Source: an uncultured Candidatus Saccharibacteria bacterium (GTDB lineage: Bacteria; Patescibacteriota; Saccharimonadia; Saccharimonadales; Saccharimonadaceae). Taken from it: 39,262 bases of DNA. Made by a program: the position numbers and the translations under genes. Where the stretch lies: assembly GCA_949480205.1 (NCBI GenBank), contig CASXXK010000007.1:1-39262 (forward strand), given 5' to 3'. This document shows positions 34,634 through 39,262 of this stretch, piece after piece. The first letter of the stretch is position 1. The number at the start of each line of letters is the position of its first letter. The notes beneath the pieces were generated by a model, which saw nothing but the letters and a program-made list of their open reading frames with translations, did not search any database and was not told where the DNA came from.

Positions 34634-34830
34634 ACATGTCTAAGGTAGCGGAGGGGGAAAGCGAAGTAGCGAGGATTCGGGCCACCTGATGGACTAACAT
34701 TATTTGCACCAAAATATAAGTTATGTGCCGTAGCCAAAGCGTCTGAGTGTGACGACCAATAGTCAGCACCGAGACCAGAAGTTCTCAAAACACCATCGGA
34801 ATTAGGCAATCGTACATACCCGCTGCGCAC
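34634..34830 (-). pseudogene. Headless FISUMP-like cassette B
   Basis: Minus strand, from gtgcgcagcgg: VRSGYVRLPNSDGVLR..., ADYWSS, AHNLYFGANNVSPSGG, then FAFPLRYL. It lacks any N-terminal part; the open frame upstream simply runs through the palindrome of the spacer. Its 3' end differs from the others: Cys is Tyr (ctac for ctgc), and 11 bp are missing between two TTAG repeats (ccttag-acatg where the others have ccttagtactgtattagacatg). This shifts the frame, so the STVLDM tail is lost. It is divergent from cassette C, with the shared element between them. Confidence 0.65.
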
Positions 34831-34949
34831 AATTTTTGAGTATCGTGTTACCTTATCGTTTTTTAAAAAACGATAAGGTCCAAAAATCATTCTACCCCTG
34901 TTATTTCAAACAGCACACCTTATCACTTTTTAATTTTCGTTAAGGTCTC
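34831..34949. repeat. Cassette-upstream element, copy 2 (between cassettes B and C)
   Basis: Contains a perfect 30-bp palindrome at 34850-34879 (outer accttatcgtt / aacgataaggt) and an imperfect related one at 34917-34946, centres 67 bp apart, separated by a segment conserved with copy 1 (cccctgttatttcaaa). The 11-bp arms with 8-bp centres recall tyrosine-recombinase sites, but no recombinase is in the window. Confidence 0.8.
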
Positions 34950-35201
34950 GTGCGCAGCGGGAATTTTGAGTTACTTACCACTATGGGAACTTTAAGGATT
35001 GTCGGACATGGCGACTACTGGTCATCACGGGCGGATACTTATACATCATCTACCGCGGCGACCGCTTACTACCTCATCTTTACTACTAATGTCAGTCCTT
35101 CCAATGGCCCACTTAACCGTTGGTACGGTTTCCCCCTCCGCTGCCTTAGTACTGTATTAGACATGGAGGAGAATCAGGTGGTTAGCATTGACATTTGTTG
35201 A
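34950..35201 (+). pseudogene. Headless FISUMP-like cassette C
   Basis: Starts at gtgcgcagcggg (VRSGNFEL), then GTLRIVGHGDYWSSRADTYT, TAYYLIFTTNVSPSNGP and RWYGFPLRCLSTVLDM. Homology ends at the ATG of LDM near 35165; the frame then continues 12 codons into unrelated sequence holding the trmD promoter. The usual stop after LDM is missing, so the 3' breakpoint is visible. No promoter, Shine-Dalgarno or upstream domain. It is most similar to cassette D. Confidence 0.65.
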
Positions 35202-35216
35202 TACCTGTGTCAAAAT
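35188..35216 (+). promoter_or_regulatory. trmD promoter
   Basis: TTGACA (35188-35193), 17 nt ending CTGTGT, CAAAAT (35211-35216). ATG 35227 is 10 nt further, so the leader would be only a few bases. Confidence 0.55.
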
Positions 35217-35226
35217 AGTAACAATT

Positions 35227-36078
35227 ATGCCAAAAATCAAGTTTACCATCATTACGCTTTTTCCAGAAGCTTTGCGGCCGTATCTGGATAGTTCTATGTT
35301 GTTTAAGGCGCAAAAACAGGGAATTATTGCAATAGATTATGTAAATTTACGCGACTTTGGGCTTGGTCCACATAAATCCGTGGACGATACGCCTTACGGC
35401 GGCGGCGACGGTATGCTTTTGCGCTGCGAGCCAGTGTTTGCGGCAATCGAAAGCGTTAAACGAGATTCACCCGAAGCGGAAGTAATTTTACCTACGCCAG
35501 TAGGGGCAACTTGGAACCAGGCCTTAGCGCGGCAATTCGCTGGCGTCGAGACGACTAACAACGAGAACTTGGCAGAAATGGCCAAATCTCGCTCATTGGC
35601 GCATACAGGTCGGCCTGAGCAGTATGCTTTTCGGGAATCTCCGGAGGCTACGGCCGAGGATGAAGATGCGCGACACCCGCAACGGCAGGCTGGCGCGACA
35701 TCGTGCCCCGAAAAAGATGATGGTCAGGCCGAGTATGTGCGCCATTATATCATTCTTTGCCCACACTACGAGGGCTACGACGAGCGCATCATGACTATTG
35801 TTGATCATCCAATTTCACTAGGGAATTATGTTTTGACTGGCGGGGAATTACCGGCGCTGATTATTATTGATAGTGTGACGCGTCTCTTGCCGGGCGTGCT
35901 GGGTGGAGAAACCTCAGCGGCAATTGAGAGTTTTTCTTGCGGCGATAACTTGGAGTATCCGCAGTATACCAAACCGGCCGAATTTCGCGGCATGGCCGTA
36001 CCGAATGTGCTAATGTCCGGCAATCACGGCGCCATTGCTAAGTGGCGAGCCGACCACAGCAGCAGATCGGTGCTATAA
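35227..36078 (+). CDS. trmD: tRNA (guanine-37-N1)-methyltransferase with in-frame insertion
   Basis: A SPOUT methyltransferase that makes m1G37 in tRNAs and prevents frameshifting. It has 283 residues, about 40 more than E. coli TrmD. The core is present: SVDDTPYGGGDGMLL, YEGYDERI, SLGNYVLTGGELPALIIIDSVTRLLPGVLG. An insertion of about 60 residues (about 106-171) interrupts the site just before the knot (YIILCPHYEG), and most of it is encoded by a palindromic element. The knot motif reads CPHYEG where CGRYEG is usual. The start is ATG 35227; the in-frame TTG 35188 is the -35 box. The stop codon overlaps the recG -10 box. Confidence 0.93.
   Translation: MPKIKFTIITLFPEALRPYLDSSMLFKAQKQGIIAIDYVNLRDFGLGPHKSVDDTPYGGGDGMLLRCEPVFAAIESVKRDSPEAEVILPTPVGATWNQALARQFAGVETTNNENLAEMAKSRSLAHTGRPEQYAFRESPEATAEDEDARHPQRQAGATSCPEKDDGQAEYVRHYIILCPHYEGYDERIMTIVDHPISLGNYVLTGGELPALIIIDSVTRLLPGVLGGETSAAIESFSCGDNLEYPQYTKPAEFRGMAVPNVLMSGNHGAIAKWRADHSSRSVL
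35597..35744. repeat. In-frame palindromic element in trmD
   Basis: Arms tggcgcatac...tcggcctga (35597-35618) and tcaggccga...gtatgtgcgcca (35724-35744) are complementary with small bulges. Inner arms cttttcggg / ccccgaaaaag and a terminal hairpin around cccgc-aacg-gcagg follow. The core shares cggaggctNNNgccgagNatg and tgcgcga..cccg with the obg element. Confidence 0.82.
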
Positions 36079-36079
36079 T
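36074..36079 (+). promoter_or_regulatory. -10 box of recG overlapping the trmD stop
   Basis: GTGC-TATAAT; the TAA within it is the trmD stop. ATG 36086 follows after 6 nt, predicting a leaderless recG mRNA, though read-through from trmD is also likely. Confidence 0.5.
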
Positions 36080-36085
36080 ATTCCT

Positions 36086-38167
36086 ATGGATTTGTCGGCG
36101 GGAATTGAGACGGTTAAAGGTGTGGGGCCCAAGACCGCAGAAATACTGAAGCGCGTCAACCTCTGTACAGTAGGGGACTTGCTTTATTGCTTGCCGCGGC
36201 TGTACGAAAACTACCAGACTACGGTAAACATTGAGGATTTGCGCCCAGGCAAGGTGATTATTCGTGGAAAAATCAGCGATTTGCATATTGTGCGTACCAG
36301 CCGTAAACGCCTCACTATTACTCAAGGTGTGATTCGTGATGAAACTGGCGCGGTACGTACGGTTTGGTTTAATCAACCCTATCGGGCAAAGCAATTTGAC
36401 GAGAAGCGAGAATACTACTTCACCGGAAAATACGAGCTCAAAAGTGGGCGTTATCAGTTAACCTCACCTTCAGCCACACTCGTTCAGGACGTAAATAATG
36501 GCGCTGCGGCGAATTTTCAGCCGATTTATTCCGCCAAAAGCGCCATCAAGCCACAAATGTTTCACAAATTAATGGAAAATCTGCGGCCCGAGTTTGCTCA
36601 GATTCCGGATTTATTACCATTTACGGAAGGAAAACCGCTATTTGTAAAACCCGGCGCACGTGCCGAAGCGCTCTATAATTCCCATTTTCCAGAAAACCCC
36701 GATGACGCCGAGAAAGGACGTGACTATTTGGCTTATGAAGAGCTCTTCGAGCTAATTTTGGCGGCCAAACTCAATAAGCAGGAAAACCAGCGTTTGCGGG
36801 CCGAATCGCTGAAGTTTAATGCTAAATTTACGCAAGTTTTGGTAAAACATCTCCCCTTCGCGCTAACGGGAGCGCAACGCCGGGCGACCTGGGAAATTTT
36901 GCAAGATTTAGAGAAAAATGTGCCGATGAATCGCCTTCTGCAAGGCGACGTAGGCTCCGGTAAAACAATTGTGGCAGCGCTAGCGGCCGCCCAGACCGCT
37001 CTAAACGGTCACCAGACAGCCCTGCTCGCGCCCACCGCCATCTTGGCCACTCAACATTTTGAAAGCCTCCAGACACTGTTTGTGGAGCTGCAGAAGGCAT
37101 TTTTGCGGGAATTTGGCAAAAAAATCCGTTTGCCGCAAATTGCTTTATTGACGGGAGCAACCAAAAACAAACGCATGTTGAAGGCGGCAATTAAGGCTGG
37201 ACAAATCGAATTGATTATTGGTACGCATGCCTTAATTACCGATGACACGCAATTTAAATCATTAGCTTTTTGTATCATCGATGAGCAGCACCGTTTTGGT
37301 GTGGGGCAGCGGCAGAAGTTACTCCTTAAATCCCCCAATAATACTGCGCCGCATCTCTTGGCTATGACCGCTACGCCAATCCCGCGCTCTTTGCAATTGA
37401 CGCTGTTTGGAGACCTTGACGTTTCGATCTTGAATGAATTGCCACCGGGGCGCCAGCCGATTGTAACCAAGATTCTGGCAGAAACCGAGCAGCGCGACGA
37501 GCTTTACCCTAAGATGCGCGAACTTTTGGCGAAAAAACAGCAAATTTATTGGATTTGCCAGGTGATTGAAGAGAAAAATTCGGGCACAGCCACGCCTGTT
37601 AAGAAACAAGTCAAAAAATTGCAGGAACTGTTTCCGCAAGTAAAAGTGGAAATGTTGCACGGCAAGATGAAACCCGAAGAGAAAGATGCGATTATGACGC
37701 GGTTTGCGGCTAATCAGATTCAGATTTTGGTGTCAACTACGGTGGTAGAAGTGGGCGTGAATGTGCCGAACGCGAACATGATTGTGATCCAAGATGCGGA
37801 AAACTACGGTTTGGCACAGTTGCACCAGTTGCGTGGCCGAGTGGGACGGGGTGATCAGCCGGCTAGTTGTTTCTTATTAACTACCGGCGAGGGGCGCCCT
37901 TCCAAACGCTTACGCGAAATGGAAAAATCTACCGACGGTTTTTACTTGGCGGAAGTAGACTTGAAGATTCGTGGACCAGGCGAGATCTACGGCTCACAGC
38001 AGCATGGTGAATTAAATTTACAAGTAGCTAACTTGAATGATACGACTTTGATGGCTCAGGCTAGCCATCATGCTGGAAATTTTGCCAAAGACCCCGCAGC
38101 GCTGCAAAACTATCCTGAGCTAGCTGCTCGGATTAAAAAATATCAACAACTCACGACGCTAAATTAA
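36086..38167 (+). CDS. recG: ATP-dependent DNA helicase RecG
   Basis: A branch-migrating helicase that remodels stalled forks and Holliday junctions, 693 residues, the family length. The wedge/OB domain opens with ETVKGVGPKTAEIL and includes the GKVIIRGKISDL strand. Walker A is GDVGSGKT, followed by LLAPTAILA, the DEQHRFG box, TATPIPRSL, GDLDVSILNELPPGR, then helicase_C with STTVVEVGVNVPNA and QLRGRVGRG. ATG 36086 is chosen over the upstream in-frame ATG 36035, which lies inside trmD, because MDLSAGIETVKGVG matches the usual RecG start. No terminator is seen after the stop; cassette D begins within about 30 bp. Confidence 0.97.
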   Translation: MDLSAGIETVKGVGPKTAEILKRVNLCTVGDLLYCLPRLYENYQTTVNIEDLRPGKVIIRGKISDLHIVRTSRKRLTITQGVIRDETGAVRTVWFNQPYRAKQFDEKREYYFTGKYELKSGRYQLTSPSATLVQDVNNGAAANFQPIYSAKSAIKPQMFHKLMENLRPEFAQIPDLLPFTEGKPLFVKPGARAEALYNSHFPENPDDAEKGRDYLAYEELFELILAAKLNKQENQRLRAESLKFNAKFTQVLVKHLPFALTGAQRRATWEILQDLEKNVPMNRLLQGDVGSGKTIVAALAAAQTALNGHQTALLAPTAILATQHFESLQTLFVELQKAFLREFGKKIRLPQIALLTGATKNKRMLKAAIKAGQIELIIGTHALITDDTQFKSLAFCIIDEQHRFGVGQRQKLLLKSPNNTAPHLLAMTATPIPRSLQLTLFGDLDVSILNELPPGRQPIVTKILAETEQRDELYPKMRELLAKKQQIYWICQVIEEKNSGTATPVKKQVKKLQELFPQVKVEMLHGKMKPEEKDAIMTRFAANQIQILVSTTVVEVGVNVPNANMIVIQDAENYGLAQLHQLRGRVGRGDQPASCFLLTTGEGRPSKRLREMEKSTDGFYLAEVDLKIRGPGEIYGSQQHGELNLQVANLNDTTLMAQASHHAGNFAKDPAALQNYPELAARIKKYQQLTTLN

Positions 38168-38189
38168 AAGATCGGCACCCACCGCGGCA

Positions 38190-38398
38190 AAAAACATAAG
38201 GCAGCGGAGGGGGAAACCGTACCAGCGATTGTTCGGGCCGTTGGACGGGTTGACCGCAGTATTGAATTCGAGGTAGTAAGCAGTCGCCGAGGTAGAAGAC
38301 GTATAGGCGGCAGCTCGCGACGACCAGTAGTCAGCATTGTGGCCAGCGTTCCTTAAAGTACCAGCAGTTTTAGGTAATTCGAAGTAGCCGCTGCGCAC
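38190..38398 (-). pseudogene. Headless FISUMP-like cassette D
   Basis: Minus strand from gtgcgcagcggc: VRSGYFELPKTAGTLR, ADYWSSRAAAYTSS, TAYYLEFNTAVNPSNGPN and RWYGFPLRCL. The STVLDM tail is replaced by unrelated codons directly after CL, giving a 3' breakpoint at 'ccgctgcctta' (about 38198). An in-frame stop lies a few codons upstream of VRSG, so there is no N-terminal part to express. It abuts the end of recG tail to tail. Confidence 0.65.
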
Positions 38399-38400
38399 GA

Positions 38401-38640
38401 AAGGCGAGCAAAAGCTGAATTATATACCCCAAAATCAGCCCAATAACTCTTGCGGCAACAGAAGTTCACTTTATACTTATTGACCATAGCCAATAATAGT
38501 GGCTAACCTCGTCATAATTCTCTTCATTATTCCAGAGGGGAACTTCACGATCTTTTTACGAGAGGACCGCTGGCAAGCGGAGGAGTGAACTCGGGCTGCC
38601 CTTGGTACCCATGGAGATGTTCCACAATTTGATTTTACAA
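38401..38640. other. Intergenic stretch with repeated GAAGTTCAC arms, no gene
   Basis: No credible gene. AGTTCACT (38463-38470) is complementary to AGTGAACT (38584-38591), and the overlapping GAAGTTC (38461) to GAACTTC (38540-38546), so two mutually exclusive pairings are possible. Smaller hairpins are tagcc/ggcta and ccgc-tggcaa-gcgg. A possible plus-strand promoter is TTGCGG (38450-38455), 16 nt, TATACT (38472-38477). This could be an unrecognised regulatory RNA. Confidence 0.3.
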
Positions 38641-38659
38641 CGTTTTATCCGCCGCGTAC

Positions 38660-38704
38660 AAAAAAGAGGGCTTGGCCTACTGTTTACAACAGTAGGTCGC
38701 CCTC
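38660..38704 (-). terminator. Terminator of the nuclease-like gene
   Basis: Minus strand gagggc ... gccctc (38704-38699 with 38671-38666) enclosing cctactgtt / aacagtagg, followed by TTTTTTG. Confidence 0.85.
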
Positions 38705-38713
38705 AATAACTTT

Positions 38714-38742
38714 ATTGTAGCATATTATATCAAAAACGGCAA
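38714..38742 (-). promoter_or_regulatory. Orphan promoter P6 between nuclease stop and terminator
   Basis: Minus strand TTGCCG (38742-38737), 17 nt ending ATATGC, TACAAT (38719-38714). A transcript would end at the adjacent terminator after about 50 nt. Same arrangement as P4 behind eno. Confidence 0.45.
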
Positions 38743-38744
38743 CA

Positions 38745-39143
38745 CTATTTTTTATAGAACATGATTTTTCCGGGTTTTATGATAACGTACATTTTGTGTA
38801 CTTTGCGCGTCGTTCTGAAGCATTTTTCTAAAAGATGGACCATGGATTTAATGTCATTATTTATCCTACGCAAATCTATAACGATATTTTTGGATTGGTT
38901 GCTTGCTTCATAAAATACACGCTCAATAGTGCGCCGTGATTTTTGCGTAGGGCTTTTTGTCTCCCATTCCAACCCGTCCATGACAAAATCTGGTCGCTTT
39001 GAATGTGGTGTGTTTGATGGCGTGATTAGCTCAACTGTCTTGCCTAGATTTGCAAATAGTAAAAACGTATCCATTTCATGGGGCTCAGGCTTGACGCCAT
39101 TCGGTATAATTTTGCCAGGTTGCTTAGATATAGTTTTTCTCAT
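38745..39143 (-). CDS. Stand-alone CdiA-CT-like PD-(D/E)xK nuclease domain
   Basis: This 132-residue protein resembles the C-terminal tRNase domain of CdiA toxins: after a basic N-terminus, the core reads KRPDFVMDGLEWETKSP with Asp52 and Glu61-x-Lys63 as the likely metal site, then a helix RRTIERVFYEASNQSKNIVID and basic strands. In CDI systems this domain is the tip of a giant secreted protein; here it is alone, with no signal peptide, no delivery domain and no neighbouring immunity gene in view (upstream lies cassette E). It may be an orphan module or a housekeeping relative. ATG 39143 has no clear Shine-Dalgarno; a weak TTGGTA-16-TATGCT lies upstream. Confidence 0.65.
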   Translation of the reverse strand: MRKTISKQPGKIIPNGVKPEPHEMDTFLLFANLGKTVELITPSNTPHSKRPDFVMDGLEWETKSPTQKSRRTIERVFYEASNQSKNIVIDLRRINNDIKSMVHLLEKCFRTTRKVHKMYVIIKPGKIMFYKK

Positions 39144-39204
39144 TATCTCAGACTAGCATAATTGGATCCAAATTACCAAGCACAAGCATAATAAAATCTA
39201 TCTT

Positions 39205-39262
39205 TTACATGTCTAATACAGTACTAAGGCAGCGGAGGGGGAAAGCATGCCAACGGTGGCTT
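39205..39262 (-). pseudogene. FISUMP-like cassette E, C-terminal end only (continues beyond window)
   Basis: The minus strand reads SHRWHAFPLRCLSTVLDM and a TAA stop, with the same ttccccctccgctgccttagtactg end as A and C. This is the only copy in the window with the complete STVLDM-stop end, so it shows the native C-terminus. Whether its N-terminal part is present cannot be seen. Confidence 0.7.

Noticed and set aside
34634-35201. Diversity-generating retroelement (template/variable repeats)
   Set aside because: Cassettes carry the right kind of lectin-like domain, but differences between them are spread over all bases and include synonymous changes and indels, not adenine-specific substitutions. 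No reverse transcriptase or Avd gene is present.
36035-36085. Upstream start of recG within trmD
   Set aside because: The extra 17 residues are trmD codons read in another frame; the usual RecG N-terminus begins at 36086.

Overview
The window looks like chromosomal DNA of a Candidatus Saccharibacteria (TM7, Patescibacteria/CPR) member. This rests on recognition, not on a database search. Genes are tightly packed and use the standard code (UGA is only a stop). Core genes sit in an order unlike model bacteria. Several proteins have architectures I associate with this group: a single-pass protein with a baseplate-J-like ectodomain, a LysM-CHAP hydrolase, paired FemAB proteins, and FISUMP-like surface-domain fragments. 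No ribosomal RNA, IS element, integrase, reverse transcriptase or CRISPR array is visible.

Layout. 1-316: a headless surface-domain cassette. 464-3331: tuf, a cation-diffusion transporter and rpsJ. 3376-9229: a compact, mostly overlapping cell-wall cluster (MurF-like ligase, alpha/beta hydrolase, DegT aminotransferase, two FemAB transferases). 9254-13028: an unknown gene, a DUF308 membrane protein, galU, a small coiled-coil membrane protein and a JAMM-domain gene broken by a 61-bp tandem duplication. 13148-18277: dnaE and eno, convergent on one terminator. 18360-20977: an unknown membrane-anchored protein and an FtsA-like ATPase. 21238-23033: two unknown genes with long structured leaders. 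23112-25848: an RsuA/RluB-type pseudouridine synthase, a response regulator and a soluble histidine kinase. 25898-31772: an envelope operon (baseplate-J-like protein, YqgF-MltG fusion, LysM-CHAP protein) ending in obg. 31902-34117: an unknown gene, a candidate ncRNA and a uracil permease. 34272-35201: tRNA-Gly, a second candidate ncRNA and a divergent pair of cassettes. 35227-38167: trmD and recG. 38190-39262: two more cassettes around a stand-alone CdiA-CT-like nuclease.

Three patterns stand out. First, five headless copies of one C-terminal surface domain (about 65 codons) lie between core genes. They share near-identical ends and variable middles, and two carry an upstream element with 30-bp palindromes; this could be a silent-cassette system for surface variation. 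Second, related palindromic elements (about 118-148 bp) sit in frame in tolerant regions of obg, trmD and the histidine kinase, resembling Rickettsia palindromic elements. Third, transcription signals are stereotyped (TTGACN-N17-TATAAT with TGTGN before the -10), and many genes begin 6-8 nt after the -10, which predicts leaderless mRNAs.
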